Positions 26,961-37,137 of a stretch of 64,000 bases of DNA are shown here, in pieces. The stretch comes from Bacteroides propionicigenes (GTDB lineage Bacteria; Bacteroidota; Bacteroidia; Bacteroidales; Bacteroidaceae). The position numbers were made by a program, and so were the translations under genes. Where the stretch lies: contig NZ_JAHBBW010000005.1 of assembly GCF_018390535.1 (NCBI RefSeq), forward strand, positions 62,001-126,000. The letters run 5' to 3'. Position 1 is the stretch's first letter, and each line of letters opens with the position of its first letter. Under the pieces are notes generated by a model. That model did no database searches. It saw only the letters and a list, made by a program, of their open reading frames with translations, and was not told where the DNA came from.

Positions 26961-27749
26961 ATGAAAAGACTCGTAATAGAGTTATGTTGCGTCATAGCGT
27001 TGGCTGCATGTGGTAATAGTAAGGAACAAAAAATGGCAGAAGAGGACTCTACGGCCAAAGCCATGCTTCAAGGAGTTTGGATAGATGACGAAACCGAACT
27101 GCCTCTGATGCGGATAGAAGGAGACACCATATACTATGCCGACCCTCAAAATATCCCCGTATCATTTAAGATTATACGCGATACTATATATGTGTATGGC
27201 AGTAATACCATAGCCTACAAAATCGACAGGCAGAGTGAATACAGTTTCTGGTTCCACTCATTGGCAGATGAGATTGTGAAACTGCATAAATCTGAAAACC
27301 TTGAGGACATACTTGCTTTTGATAATAAGGAAGTGGAAGTAATACCCACTACGGAAGTTGTGAAGAAGGATAGTGTAGTGACGTATAAAGGTACACGTTA
27401 TCGGGGATATGTATACATCAACCCCTCAAAGATGAAAGTTATCCGTTCATCTTACTCAGAGGGGGGAATTAGTGTGGATAATGTTTACTATGACAATGTT
27501 ATACATATCTGCGTATATGAGGGTAAGCGGATGTTGTATGGTAAAGACATTACCAAAAAGATGTTTGCCGATATCTTTCCCGAAGAGATTCTAACCCAAA
27601 TGATTCTTGCCGATATGAATTTTATGGGAGTAAACGATAAGGGCTACCAATATCAGGCAACCTTACGCGTACCGGAAAGTTCTGTATATAGCCTGGCAAA
27701 TATTACAATCGGATTCGATAACCGACTGAACATAAAAAAAGCGGAATAA
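26961..27749 (+). CDS. Lipoprotein, DUF4738-like
   Basis: A 262-residue lipoprotein. The signal peptide ends VIALAACGNSKEQK (cysteine at about residue 17). The mature part is beta-rich (GVWIDDETELPLMRIEGDTIYYAD, near a lipocalin-like pattern) and then a region with RYRGYVYINPSKMKVI. I link it to DUF4738 from memory, with moderate trust. It follows ugd by 15 bases and is the last gene of that operon; its stop codon lies inside the terminator hairpin. Confidence 0.72.
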   Translation: MKRLVIELCCVIALAACGNSKEQKMAEEDSTAKAMLQGVWIDDETELPLMRIEGDTIYYADPQNIPVSFKIIRDTIYVYGSNTIAYKIDRQSEYSFWFHSLADEIVKLHKSENLEDILAFDNKEVEVIPTTEVVKKDSVVTYKGTRYRGYVYINPSKMKVIRSSYSEGGISVDNVYYDNVIHICVYEGKRMLYGKDITKKMFADIFPEEILTQMILADMNFMGVNDKGYQYQATLRVPESSVYSLANITIGFDNRLNIKKAE

Positions 27750-27764
27750 ATTCCGCTTTTTTTA
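27734..27764. terminator. Bidirectional terminator
   Basis: Palindrome AAAAAAAGCGGAA-TAAA-TTCCGCTTTTTTT. It contains the stop codon of the lipoprotein gene on the plus strand and ends just at the stop of the helicase gene on the minus strand. Confidence 0.9.
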
Positions 27765-29057
27765 TTCTTGTTTCTTTGCTTGAGGAGTCCGTTTATCTTC
27801 TCTTCGTCTATTATCATTCCGATTGCCACTTTTACTGTTTCTGTTGTTTCCATTATTCCGGCGTCCGTTGCCTTTGTAATTATGCTTGCGTCCGTCGTTG
27901 AAACGCGGTTTGTATTCAGGAGCTTCTCCCAACTCCTCCGGCACAGGTATTTTATAGATTTCTTTTTCCAAGAAGCTCTCTATACTCTTGAAATTAGTCT
28001 GCTCCTTTTCATTGACAAAAGTAAGAGCGACGCCATCATTATTGGCACGTGCCGTACGTCCGATGCGATGCACATAATCTTCACTGTCATGTGGTACATC
28101 ATAATTGATAACCAAACGAATATCATCGATATCAATACCGCGTGCCACAATATCGGTGGCTACCAGAATATTGATTCGTCCGGCTTTAAACTCATACATT
28201 ACCTCCTCACGCTGCGCCTGTTCAAGATCCGAATGCATCTCTCCAACATTCAGATTCATCTGTTTTAGCGCTTTAGTAACCTCTTTTACTTTCAATTTGG
28301 AAGATGCAAAGATAATGACACGTTCGGGGGTCTGCTCTGAAAAAAGGTTACGGATAATACCCAGCTTTTGGTTCTCATAACATACATATGCAGCCTGTAC
28401 TATCTTTTCGGCAGGTTTGGAAACTGCGAGCTTCACCTCTGCGGGATTATTTAGAATGCTCTTTGCCAGTTGTTGTATCTTGGCAGGCATCGTAGCCGAG
28501 AACATAATGGTCTGACGCTCTTTAGGCAGGAATTTCACAATCTGCATAATGTCATCATAGAATCCCATATCCAACATACGGTCTGCTTCATCCAAAATGA
28601 AGTAGGAGACACGGGAAAGATCTACATATCCCAAACTAAGATGTGCTATCAGACGCCCCGGAGTGGCAATTACCACATCCGCACCTAAAGTCAAACCTCT
28701 TTTTTGCTGCTCAAAAAGCACTCCATCATTACCACCGTACACGGCCACGCTGCTAACCGGCATAAAATATGAAAAGCCTTCCATTTGCTGGTCTATTTGT
28801 TGTGCCAGTTCCCGTGTAGGGGCCATTACTATACAGTTGATGGAATCCTCGGGATGCCCGCCTTCAGAAAGTCTGTTTAATATGGGCAACAGATACGCGG
28901 CAGTTTTTCCGGTTCCGGTTTGTGCAACAGCTATCAAGTCCCGGCCTTCGAGTATCACAGGTATTGATTCTTCTTGTATGGGGGTGCACTCGTCAAAACG
29001 CATTGCATCCAGTGCTTCAAGCACGTTGTCGTTTAATTTTAGTTCAGAAAACTTCAT
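27762..29057 (-). CDS. DEAD-box RNA helicase, RhlE-like
   Basis: ATP-dependent RNA helicase of 431 residues. The motifs in order are: Q motif (FDECTPIQEESIP), AQTGTGKTAAY (motif I), PTRELAQQ (Ia), DEAD in FILDEADRMLDMGF (II), SATMP (III), IFASSKLK (IV), ATDIVARGIDIDDI (V) and HRIGRTARA (VI). The tail is basic and rich in asparagine, glycine and arginine, as in RhlE-type proteins, and helps RNA binding. It probably works in ribosome assembly or RNA decay; a single gene with its own promoter. Confidence 0.95.
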   Translation of the reverse strand: MKFSELKLNDNVLEALDAMRFDECTPIQEESIPVILEGRDLIAVAQTGTGKTAAYLLPILNRLSEGGHPEDSINCIVMAPTRELAQQIDQQMEGFSYFMPVSSVAVYGGNDGVLFEQQKRGLTLGADVVIATPGRLIAHLSLGYVDLSRVSYFILDEADRMLDMGFYDDIMQIVKFLPKERQTIMFSATMPAKIQQLAKSILNNPAEVKLAVSKPAEKIVQAAYVCYENQKLGIIRNLFSEQTPERVIIFASSKLKVKEVTKALKQMNLNVGEMHSDLEQAQREEVMYEFKAGRINILVATDIVARGIDIDDIRLVINYDVPHDSEDYVHRIGRTARANNDGVALTFVNEKEQTNFKSIESFLEKEIYKIPVPEELGEAPEYKPRFNDGRKHNYKGNGRRNNGNNRNSKSGNRNDNRRREDKRTPQAKKQE

Positions 29058-29077
29058 GTATTTCTTTTATTTGTCGA

Positions 29078-29108
29078 CAAAGATAATGCAAACAGAAAGT
29101 AGAACAAA
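29078..29108 (-). promoter_or_regulatory. Promoter of the DEAD-box helicase gene
   Basis: Minus-strand TTTG (29108-29105) and TATCTTTG (29085-29078), 19 bases apart; the start codon is at 29057. Confidence 0.72.
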
Positions 29109-29173
29109 ATAAAGCTCGCTTAAAAAATAAGCTCCTATGATAATTAATTATCGCAGAAGCTTATGAATTAATT

Positions 29174-30403
29174 TTATCGCGGAATATCTATATAGGAATC
29201 TTTGAACCCCAGGAAGTAAAGCACTCCATCCAAACCTATAGTATTAATGGATTGCTTGGCATTTGCCACAACCTTAGGCTTGGCATGGAAAGCAATACCC
29301 AATCCGGCTATACCCAACATCGGTAAGTCATTTGCTCCGTCACCCACCGCAATGGTCTGTGCAATATCTACTTTCTCAACTTGTGCTATCAGGCGCAACA
29401 GCTCCGCTTTACGCTTGCCGTCCACTACATCACCGAGATAACGCCCGGTCAGTTTACCATTTTCTATTTCCAGTTCATTGGCATATACATAGTCTATACC
29501 GTATTTCTGTTGAAGATAATGCCCGAAATATGTGAAACCGCCTGAAAGAATGGCAATCTTGTAGCCATATTTTTTTAAGACATACATCAAGCGGTCAACA
29601 CCTTCCGTAATAGGCAGTTTTTCAGCAATCTCTTGCATTACAGATTCATCCAAGCCTTTCAATAACGCCACCCGTTCGCGGAAACTCTCCGTAAAGTCTA
29701 TTTCTCCCCGCATGGCACGTTCCGTAATAGCCTTAACCTGTTCTCCAACTCCCGCACGCAGTGCCAATTCATCAATAACCTCAGTCTCTATTAATGTAGA
29801 GTCCATATCAAAACAAATAAGGCGGCGCATACGGCGATACATATTGTCCAGCTGAAATGAGAAGTCCATTTCCAGTTCGCTTGCCAACTTCATCAGCTGC
29901 TCCTGCATGGCAATACGGTCTTTGGGAGTACCGCGCACAGAAAACTCAATACAAGCGCGTGTCTTTGTATCACACTCATCCAATGGAATACGCCCCGTAA
30001 GGCGCTTGATGGCATCAATATTCATACCTTGTTCTGCCAGAATACGGGTAACTGCGGAAATCTGACGGGCAGACAACTTACGTCCGAGCAAAGTAAGAAT
30101 ATAGCGGTTCTTGCCCTGCATGCTCACCCAGTTTTCATATTCTTTCGCTGTAATAGGATAGAAACGAATGGTCACACCTAAAGACGATGCCTTGAAAAGC
30201 AATTCTTTCATTATAAATCCGGAATGCTGTTCCTCTGTTTTACATAGAATGCCCAGTGACAAAGTATTATGAATGTCAGCCTGCCCGATGTCGAGAATGG
30301 TTGCATCATACTTGGCAAGAATTTCTGTAACCGACGCCGTCAGTCCCGGACGGTCTTCACCTGTTACGCGGATAAGAATAAGTTCTGTACTTAATGGTTG
30401 CAT
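29174..30403 (-). CDS. serB: Phosphoserine phosphatase with N-terminal ACT domains
   Basis: HAD-type phosphatase (409 residues) catalysing the last step of serine synthesis. Residues 1-190 hold two ACT-like regulatory domains (VTGEDRPGLTASVTEILAKYDATILDIGQ and a second from about residue 100), which in this family sense amino acids. The catalytic domain begins near residue 195 with CFDMDSTLIETEV (motif I), AILSGGFTYF (motif II) and VGDGANDLPML (motif IV). A minus-strand TACTTTTG box (30442-30435) lies ahead of the gene. Confidence 0.95.
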   Translation of the reverse strand: MQPLSTELILIRVTGEDRPGLTASVTEILAKYDATILDIGQADIHNTLSLGILCKTEEQHSGFIMKELLFKASSLGVTIRFYPITAKEYENWVSMQGKNRYILTLLGRKLSARQISAVTRILAEQGMNIDAIKRLTGRIPLDECDTKTRACIEFSVRGTPKDRIAMQEQLMKLASELEMDFSFQLDNMYRRMRRLICFDMDSTLIETEVIDELALRAGVGEQVKAITERAMRGEIDFTESFRERVALLKGLDESVMQEIAEKLPITEGVDRLMYVLKKYGYKIAILSGGFTYFGHYLQQKYGIDYVYANELEIENGKLTGRYLGDVVDGKRKAELLRLIAQVEKVDIAQTIAVGDGANDLPMLGIAGLGIAFHAKPKVVANAKQSINTIGLDGVLYFLGFKDSYIDIPR

Positions 30404-30514
30404 AAGAGTTGTCTATTAATAGAATAACAAGCTACAAAAGTAAGGAAAATTCTCGCCTTTTATGCTAAATAACATAAAAAAGTGCATTAAAAAAGTGAGA
30501 AATTTGCTTGTTTA

Positions 30515-30547
30515 TTTGGAAGTTACTTTAAGAATTACTTACCTTTG
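30515..30547 (+). promoter_or_regulatory. Promoter of the thioredoxin-fold gene
   Basis: TTTG at 30515-30518 and TACCTTTG at 30540-30547 with 21 bases between. Transcription should start near 30555, leaving a leader of roughly 125 bases. Confidence 0.72.
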
Positions 30548-30554
30548 CACCCGA

Positions 30555-30681
30555 TTTCAGAATTAAAGGCTTTGAGTATCAATGAATTCCTCTCATTGCA
30601 AGGTCTGAGAAGATGACGTTCCGGGAAGAAATCACTGCCAGAAAGGACAGTCCCGGATAGTATTAACCAAAATCGTGTTAC
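30555..30681 (+). promoter_or_regulatory. Structured 5' leader
   Basis: The long untranslated leader can form hairpin CAATGA (30580-30585) with TCATTG (30593-30598), and a larger one CCGGGA (30621-30626) with TCCCGG (30651-30656) enclosing ACTG/CAGT. It matches no riboswitch class I know. Regulation through it is inference. Confidence 0.45.
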
Positions 30682-31185
30682 ATGAAATATGTAAAATGGA
30701 TTTTTGTTGTATTACTAATTGGTTCCTTGACTTCTTTTGTAGAAAAAGACAAACCGACCGGCGGTTTGAATGTGGGTGACATAGCCCCGGATTTTAAAAT
30801 CCAATCTATGTTTGCCGAGCAATCGTTAGCTGAACTTTCAGACATGAAAGGCAAATATGTATTGCTTAGCTTTTGGGCAAGTTATGACGCGCACTCCCGG
30901 ATGCAAAACGCAAGTTTGAGCAATGTGCTTCGTTCCGCTTCCCGCAATGAAAATGTGGAAATGGTTTCCGTCTCATTCGATGAGTATCAATCTATTTTTA
31001 AGGAAACTGTTCGTAAGGACCAAATAGTTACGCCCACTTGTTTCGTGGAAACTAAAGGCGAGTCCTCCGGCTTATTTAAAAAATATCGTTTAGGCCGCGG
31101 ATTTACTAACTATTTATTAGATGAAAATGGTGTGATTATTGCCAAAAACATCTCTGCTGCAGAGCTTTCAGCTTACTTGAATTAA
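30682..31185 (+). CDS. Thioredoxin-fold (TlpA-like) protein lacking the CxxC
   Basis: A 167-residue exported protein: signal peptide (WIFVVLLIGSLTSFV), then a TlpA/ResA-type thioredoxin fold starting LNVGDIAPDFKIQSM. At the active site the usual WASWCxxC reads SFWASYDAHSR, so both cysteines are replaced (Asp and Ser) and disulfide chemistry is lost. The cis-proline loop is kept (VTPTCF), as is the ending YLLDENGVIIAKN. It may be a non-catalytic periplasmic binding or chaperone version of the fold. A structured leader precedes it. Confidence 0.85.
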   Translation: MKYVKWIFVVLLIGSLTSFVEKDKPTGGLNVGDIAPDFKIQSMFAEQSLAELSDMKGKYVLLSFWASYDAHSRMQNASLSNVLRSASRNENVEMVSVSFDEYQSIFKETVRKDQIVTPTCFVETKGESSGLFKKYRLGRGFTNYLLDENGVIIAKNISAAELSAYLN

Positions 31186-31319
31186 GCGCTTCAGTGCACA
31201 TGGCAACGAAGGATTAAAGAACCTGTAAGAAGAAAGTGGGGATTCTTCTGATAAACAGACGGTCTACCCGCCTGACAGAAAGAAGAACAAAACAAAAGAG
31301 GAAAATGAATACAACAAAA

Positions 31320-31371
31320 AAGCCGTCCCGCACTTGTGGAAACACAAGAGCGGGACGGCTTCTTATTTTTT
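31320..31371. terminator. Strong terminator between the thioredoxin-fold gene and lptG
   Basis: Stem AGCCGTCCCGC...GCGGGACGGCT extended by CTTGTG/CACAAG around a GAAA loop, followed by a T-rich stretch. It lies about 135 bases past the upstream stop and 36 bases before the convergent gene's stop. Confidence 0.88.
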
Positions 31372-31406
31372 ATAATCTTTTATTTCAGCGGCACTTTTCC
31401 TGTTGT

Positions 31407-32549
31407 TTATTTCGGTGCTTTCTTATACAGATAGAATGCTATGACAGCATAAAGCAAGTTCGGTATCCATACCGCAATAAAAGGCGGCACATTACCATTC
31501 ACCGCAAATGTAGAGGCTATCGTTTGAAACAGAATGTATGAGAAACTTAATCCCAGGCCTATACCCAAATGCAATCCCATACCGCCTTTTGTCTTTTTCG
31601 AAGAAAGTGATACACCAATCAGCGTCAGGATGAACGAAGCAAAAGACATGGCTATACGTTTATGATATTCTATCTCGAACTCCTTGATATTGGCAAAACC
31701 ACGCTGCCGTTGCCTGTCTATGTACTCGCTCAGCTGAGGACTGGTAAGCATTTCCTGCTGGTTCTTCATGATGAGGAAATCGGCAGGCTCCATAAAAAGT
31801 ACGGTGTCCATTTTCTCTCCTTTGACGATACTTTCGCGCATACCGTCCATTTCACGAATCATATAGTCTTTCACTTTCCATTTATGCACTGCCGCCGTAT
31901 CGTACGTAATACTGCGTGCGGTAAGATGAGACACCAGCTGCTTGTCCTTGAACTTATCAAGTGAAAAGCGATATCCCGTCTTGCTGTAATCCTCAAAACG
32001 CTCTATATAAGCAATTACTCCCGAATCTACTTCCAACTGAATATTGCGAGCTGTGGTAGATTTACGTGGTTTATAGTATTTATCCTCAAAGTTAAGTCGC
32101 GTAACGCTGCCCTTAGGTATTACGTACGAACCGAGACAGAAAGTCGTTACCGCAATAATAGCCGCCGACACCATATAAGGACGCAACATACGCTTAAAAC
32201 TCATTCCCGTAGAAAACATTGCGATAATTTCCGAATTCTCTGCCAGTTTGGAAGTGAAGAAGATTACCGCAATAAATACGAACAGCGGACTGAACAGATT
32301 GGCAAAGTAGGGGATGAAGTTCATGTAGTAATCGAAAATAATAGCATTCCATGGTGCTTCATGAGACATAAAGCGGTCCATTTTTTCATTAAAGTCGAAT
32401 ACTACAGCAATAGAGATTATCAGGGCTATGGCAAACACATATGTTCCAAGGAACTTCTTGATGATGTACCAGTCCAGCCGCTTGAGGAATTTGTTTTTTC
32501 CAACAGGCAGTTTTATGTTTTTCAGTATCTTCCAGCCAATCTTTCTCAT
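31407..32549 (-). CDS. LptF/LptG-family permease (YjgP/YjgQ)
   Basis: Inner-membrane component of the LPS-transport ABC machine, 380 residues. Membrane segments lie near residues 33-55, 75-97, 120-140 and, at the C-terminus, four more ending in LLYAVIAFYLYKK. The large periplasmic beta-jellyroll lies between (residues 150-280). The text LDWYIIKKFLGTYVFAI and FTSKLAENSEIIAMFSTGMSFKRML is typical for the family. The start at 32549 overlaps the tgt stop by four bases (ATGA), so it is translationally coupled to tgt. The partner ATPase and the other permease are elsewhere. Confidence 0.92.
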   Translation of the reverse strand: MRKIGWKILKNIKLPVGKNKFLKRLDWYIIKKFLGTYVFAIALIISIAVVFDFNEKMDRFMSHEAPWNAIIFDYYMNFIPYFANLFSPLFVFIAVIFFTSKLAENSEIIAMFSTGMSFKRMLRPYMVSAAIIAVTTFCLGSYVIPKGSVTRLNFEDKYYKPRKSTTARNIQLEVDSGVIAYIERFEDYSKTGYRFSLDKFKDKQLVSHLTARSITYDTAAVHKWKVKDYMIREMDGMRESIVKGEKMDTVLFMEPADFLIMKNQQEMLTSPQLSEYIDRQRQRGFANIKEFEIEYHKRIAMSFASFILTLIGVSLSSKKTKGGMGLHLGIGLGLSFSYILFQTIASTFAVNGNVPPFIAVWIPNLLYAVIAFYLYKKAPK

Positions 32550-33676
32550 AATCTTGTCGATACACGTTGTACCATCATCGGCTTCCATGTAGAGAAATCA
32601 CCGGCGATAATATGCTTGCGAGCTTCACCGGCAAGCCAAAGGTAAAACGCCAAATTATGAATGGAAGCAATCTGCATGGCCAGCAACTCCTGTGCGTGGA
32701 ACAGATGGCGCAGGTAGGCTTTACTATATAATGTATCTACATAAGACGCGCCATCGGTTTCAATAGGAGAGAAGTCGGTTTCCCATTTCTTGTTACGCAT
32801 ATTGATGATACCGTCTTTGGTGAACAGCATGCCGTTACGTCCATTGCGTGTAGGCATCACGCAATCGAACATATCAACTCCGCGCTCGATGCCTTCCAGT
32901 ATATTTACAGGCGTACCTACACCCATCAGATAACGGGGTTTGTCTTTCGGAAGAATCTCATTCACCAACTCTATCATTTCGTACATCTTCTCCGTAGGTT
33001 CGCCCACAGCCAGACCGCCGATTGCATTGCCCTCGGCTCCTTTAGAAGCTATAAACTCTGCCGATCGTTTACGAAGGTCAGGATAGATACACCCCTGTAC
33101 GATAGGGAAAAGTGCCTGATGATAACCGTACTTGGGTTCTGTTTCATTGAATCGCGTAATACAACGGTCCAGCCAACGGTGCGTCATTTCCATCGACTTC
33201 TTGGCATAGGCATATTCCGCATCGCCCGGAGTACATTCATCAAATGCCATCATGATGTCTGCTCCAATAGTACGTTCAATGTCCATTACCTTTTCCGGAG
33301 TGAAGATGTGCTTGCTTCCGTCAATATGCGAACGGAACTCTGCGCCTTCTTCGCGCAGTTTGCGAATACCTGCCAATGAAAAGACTTGGAAACCGCCGCT
33401 ATCGGTCAGCATCGGACGATCAAAACCATTGAACTTATGCAACCCGCCGGCCTTCTCGATAACATCCAATCCCGGACGCAAATAAAGATGATAAGTATTT
33501 CCTAATATAATCTGCGCCTTTATATCTTCCTTCAATTCCGTTAAATGCACGCCTTTTACGGTTCCCAACGTACCTACCGGCATAAAGATAGGAGTCTCAA
33601 TCTGCCCATGGTCAGTGGTAATCAAACCTGCACGCGCATTCGTCTTGCTGTCTGTATACTGTAACTCAAATGTCAT
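32546..33676 (-). CDS. tgt: Queuine tRNA-ribosyltransferase
   Basis: TIM-barrel enzyme (376 residues) exchanging guanine 34 of GUN-anticodon tRNAs for the queuine precursor preQ1. Markers are the nucleotide-site LTDSGGFQVFSLAG, the second Asp region FDECTPGDAEY, GGLAVGEPTEKMYEM, RYLMGVGTPVNILEGIERGVDMFDCVMPTRNGRNG (catalytic aspartate in FDCVMPT). The C-terminal cysteine set of the usual zinc site is not clearly visible near HLFHAQELLAMQIASIHN, where the family normally ends. It is the middle gene of lon-tgt-lptG. Confidence 0.95.
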   Translation of the reverse strand: MTFELQYTDSKTNARAGLITTDHGQIETPIFMPVGTLGTVKGVHLTELKEDIKAQIILGNTYHLYLRPGLDVIEKAGGLHKFNGFDRPMLTDSGGFQVFSLAGIRKLREEGAEFRSHIDGSKHIFTPEKVMDIERTIGADIMMAFDECTPGDAEYAYAKKSMEMTHRWLDRCITRFNETEPKYGYHQALFPIVQGCIYPDLRKRSAEFIASKGAEGNAIGGLAVGEPTEKMYEMIELVNEILPKDKPRYLMGVGTPVNILEGIERGVDMFDCVMPTRNGRNGMLFTKDGIINMRNKKWETDFSPIETDGASYVDTLYSKAYLRHLFHAQELLAMQIASIHNLAFYLWLAGEARKHIIAGDFSTWKPMMVQRVSTRL

Positions 33677-33681
33677 TCTTC

Positions 33682-36153
33682 TTACTTTTCTATCTTTTCT
33701 TTTTTAACGGACAAGTCGATGGCATCAGCTACCTTTTCATCAGTCAGCGCAATGGCAAACACTTCTTTTACGTCTTTCACATAGTGGAAAGTGAGTCCCT
33801 TCAAATAAAGTTCTTGTATCTCTTCAATATTCTTGCGGTTCTCGTCACTCAAGATAATCTCCTTAATGCCGGCACGTTTCGCGGCCAAAATCTTTTCTTT
33901 GATACCACCGACAGGAAGTACCTTTCCGCGAAGCGTAATTTCCCCTGTCATGGCAAGATTAGCTTTTACCTTTCGTTGTGTAAGTGCAGATGCCAGCGCA
34001 GTAGCCATGGTTATACCTGCCGACGGACCGTCTTTGGGGATAGCTCCTTCGGGAACATGAATATGAATATTCCAGTTATCAAAGATTTCTTCATCAAGAT
34101 TCAGTAACGAAGCATGGGCCTTAATATATTCCAGCGCCAACATAGCCGACTCTTTCATTACATCGCCCAAGTTTCCTGTCAGCGTCAAGCGACCGCCCTT
34201 ACCACGACTGAGACTGGTTTCAACAAAAAGTATTTCACCGCCGACGGCTGTCCATGCCAAGCCTGTCACCACACCGGCATATTCATTACCCTGATATTTG
34301 TCGCGTGTATATTCGGGAGCTCCCAGAAAATCGTACAAATCTCCCGGCTTAATCTCAGTTTTTGCAAAGTAACCATCAGTAGCATATTGACGAGCCGATT
34401 TACGAAGAATCTTTCCAATCTTCTTTTCCAATTCACGTACACCGCTTTCACGAGTATAGGATTCTATGATGGTTTCTAACGTATTCTTGGGAAGCTTGAT
34501 ATCGTTCTTCTTCATACCGTTTGCTTCCAACTCTTTTGGAACCAAATGGCGACGGGCAATCTCTATCTTTTCTTCTGTGATATAACCGCTTACTTCAATC
34601 AACTCCATACGGTCAAGTAATGGTCCTGGAATCGTATTCAAGTTATTCGCAGTAGCTATGAACATTACTTTCGACAAATCATAGTCTACATCCAAGAAGT
34701 TATCATGGAATGTAGTGTTCTGCTCCGGATCGAGTACTTCGAGGAGGGCAGAAGAGGGGTCACCCTGACGGTCGGCACTCACCTTGTCTATCTCATCCAG
34801 TATAAATACAGGATTGGAAGAACCGGCTTTAATCAAACTCTTGATGATACGTCCCGGCATTGCCCCTATGTAGGTTTTGCGATGTCCGCGTATTTCGGCT
34901 TCATCGTGCACACCACCCAAAGACATACGGATATACTTCCGTTTCAACGCAGCGGCAATGGAACGCCCCAAAGAGGTTTTACCCACACCCGGAGGACCGT
35001 ATAAACAGATAATAGGCGACTTCATATCTCCCTTCAACTTCAATACGGCGAGATGTTCCAGAATACGCTCTTTAACCTTCTCCAAGCCATAATGATCTTT
35101 ATTCAATGTCTTTTCGGCATTAGTCAAGTTCAGATTATCCGTCGTATAAGTTCCCCATGGCAGACTCATCATGGTTTGCAGATAATTCAATTGCACACTA
35201 TAATCAGGCGATTGCGGATGCATACGTTCCAATTTATCGACTTCTTTCAGGAATGTATTTTTCACTTCTCCATTCCATTTTATAGTCTCTGCCTTTTTAC
35301 GCATTTCTTCCAGTTCCTGCTCTTGATTGCCTCCACCCAGTTCATCCTGAATTGTCTTAATCTGCTGTTGCAAGAAGTATTCGCGTTGCTGTTGGTCGAT
35401 ATCCTCGCGGGCACGCATCTGGATGGACTCTTTTATTTCAGCAAGCTGAACTTCACGATTCAGAATTTCGAGTAAACGATACGTACGGGCACGCAATGCA
35501 TCAATACGCAGCAACTCAATCTTCTCATCTTTCTTCAACGGCAGGTTAGTACAGATAAAGTCCACCAAGAACATTGGATTACTAATGTTTTTGATAGCAA
35601 AAGCAGAATCCTGCGGAAACATTTCGGAAGATTTGATATAGCGCACGGTCAAATCTTTACATGCTTCTACCAATGCTTGAAACTCCTTGTCATCTTTAGC
35701 CGGAATCTCCTCATTAAGAGTGCTGACACGTCCTTTTAAATATGGACTCGTCTCTGTTATTTCCTTTAATTCAATACGTTTGGAGCCTTGCAGGATTACA
35801 GTAGTTGTCTGATCCGGCATTTCCAGCACACGAACAATTTTGGCAACCGTACCGATTGTATGCAAGTCTTCAAATAAAGGAGTTTCCGTATCAGCTACTT
35901 TCTGACATACTACAGCTATATATGCACCTTTCTTTTCTGCTTCGCGCACTAATTTCAAGGAAGATTTTCTTCCGACAGACACCGGCATAAACACACCCGG
36001 AAACAAAACCATGTTCCGAAGAGGTAATACCGGCAGGATTTCATCAACCTCAATATCCATCAATTGTTCTTCATTCCCCTCAAAATCAGCAATTACAGAA
36101 AAACCATTTTCATTCCTATCTTCGATATCACTAAAGTAATTTCTTTTCTTCAT
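33682..36153 (-). CDS. lon: ATP-dependent protease Lon
   Basis: Cytoplasmic serine-lysine protease (823 residues) that degrades damaged and regulatory proteins. An N-terminal substrate-binding LON domain spans about residues 35-240 ([20 protein letters not shown]), then a coiled coil. The AAA+ module has Walker [10 protein letters not shown] and Walker [11 protein letters not shown]. The protease domain has the dyad Ser711 in PKDGPSAG and Lys754, 43 residues later, as in the E. coli enzyme. A minus-strand TAACTTTG box (36209-36202) lies upstream. tgt starts 5 bases after the lon stop. Confidence 0.97.
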   Translation of the reverse strand: MKKRNYFSDIEDRNENGFSVIADFEGNEEQLMDIEVDEILPVLPLRNMVLFPGVFMPVSVGRKSSLKLVREAEKKGAYIAVVCQKVADTETPLFEDLHTIGTVAKIVRVLEMPDQTTTVILQGSKRIELKEITETSPYLKGRVSTLNEEIPAKDDKEFQALVEACKDLTVRYIKSSEMFPQDSAFAIKNISNPMFLVDFICTNLPLKKDEKIELLRIDALRARTYRLLEILNREVQLAEIKESIQMRAREDIDQQQREYFLQQQIKTIQDELGGGNQEQELEEMRKKAETIKWNGEVKNTFLKEVDKLERMHPQSPDYSVQLNYLQTMMSLPWGTYTTDNLNLTNAEKTLNKDHYGLEKVKERILEHLAVLKLKGDMKSPIICLYGPPGVGKTSLGRSIAAALKRKYIRMSLGGVHDEAEIRGHRKTYIGAMPGRIIKSLIKAGSSNPVFILDEIDKVSADRQGDPSSALLEVLDPEQNTTFHDNFLDVDYDLSKVMFIATANNLNTIPGPLLDRMELIEVSGYITEEKIEIARRHLVPKELEANGMKKNDIKLPKNTLETIIESYTRESGVRELEKKIGKILRKSARQYATDGYFAKTEIKPGDLYDFLGAPEYTRDKYQGNEYAGVVTGLAWTAVGGEILFVETSLSRGKGGRLTLTGNLGDVMKESAMLALEYIKAHASLLNLDEEIFDNWNIHIHVPEGAIPKDGPSAGITMATALASALTQRKVKANLAMTGEITLRGKVLPVGGIKEKILAAKRAGIKEIILSDENRKNIEEIQELYLKGLTFHYVKDVKEVFAIALTDEKVADAIDLSVKKEKIEK

Positions 36154-36324
36154 CTCATTCTTTTTAGTTTATGTCATATTGGCAGACCAATAAGGCGCCT
36201 GCAAAGTTAGCTATTTCTTCTATTAAATAGATGTTCCATCCTTTAAAAAGACAAAAACGATACCAAAATTGCCGCTATTTTGGCAGCTTTGATTATTTTT
36301 GGGTCCGATTAACAAAAAACAAAT

Positions 36325-37035
36325 ATGTCGAATCCTTATTTTCAGTTCAAACAATTTACTGTCCGGCACGATAAATGCGCCATGAAAGTGGGTACAGATG
36401 GAGTACTGTTAGGAGCATGGGTTCCTGTCCAGAATACTAAACGAATTCTTGATGTAGGAACCGGCAGTGGATTAATATCCTTGCAGTTAGCACAACGAAA
36501 TCCGAAAGCCTTAATCACATCTATTGAAATAGATCCGGCCGCAGCCGCCCAAGCTCAAGAAAACATTCAGTCTTCTCCCTGGAATGACCGAATGGAAATT
36601 ATATGCTGTGACTTCCGCAATTATAACCCGGAACATAAATTTGATCTTATCGTTTCAAATCCACCTTATTTTGTTGATGCTTTGAAGTGTCCGGATAACC
36701 AGCGTTGTACAGCACGACATACAAGTGATTTGAATTATGAATTACTCTTTGGGCATTCGACACACATATTATCAGAACAAGGAATTATAGGCATTATCAT
36801 TCCATCTGAAGTCGAAAATACGGTTATTGATACGGCATGGAAATATAATTTTCATCCATATTGCCGCTTGCGCGTTTTCACCAAACCCGGAAAACCTTAT
36901 CGGCGTGTGTTATTGACTTTCGGTTACCAAAACTTACCGTGCATTGAGGAGAGTCTTTACATAGAAGGAGAGAAGCACGGGCAGTTTACTCCGGCATACA
37001 TCGCCCTAACCAAAGACTTTTATTTGAGAATGTAA
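36325..37035 (+). CDS. tRNA1(Val) adenine-N6 methyltransferase (TrmN6/YfiC-like)
   Basis: Class I SAM-dependent methyltransferase of 236 residues. The cofactor motif is ILDVGTGSGLISLQLA and the catalytic N6-adenine motif is SNPPYF (residues near 112-117). The opening FQFKQFTVRHDKCAMKVGTDGVLLGAW is the hallmark of the YfiC/TrmN6 group, which methylates A37 of tRNA1(Val). It is a single gene next to lon, divergent; a TATTTTTG box at 36294-36301 precedes it. Confidence 0.92.
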   Translation: MSNPYFQFKQFTVRHDKCAMKVGTDGVLLGAWVPVQNTKRILDVGTGSGLISLQLAQRNPKALITSIEIDPAAAAQAQENIQSSPWNDRMEIICCDFRNYNPEHKFDLIVSNPPYFVDALKCPDNQRCTARHTSDLNYELLFGHSTHILSEQGIIGIIIPSEVENTVIDTAWKYNFHPYCRLRVFTKPGKPYRRVLLTFGYQNLPCIEESLYIEGEKHGQFTPAYIALTKDFYLRM

Positions 37036-37137
37036 TGTTCCTGATAGCTCATAAAGAACAAGGAAAGTCTCTATATGAATAGGACTCACCCGTAAAAGCA
37101 TGTGGGCTCACATTGTTTCTTTCCTGAGATTGTTATT

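Noticed and set aside
29100..29172. Possible terminator between the helicase gene and serB
   Set aside because: Only weak AAGC/GCTT pairings and no T-run after a stable stem.
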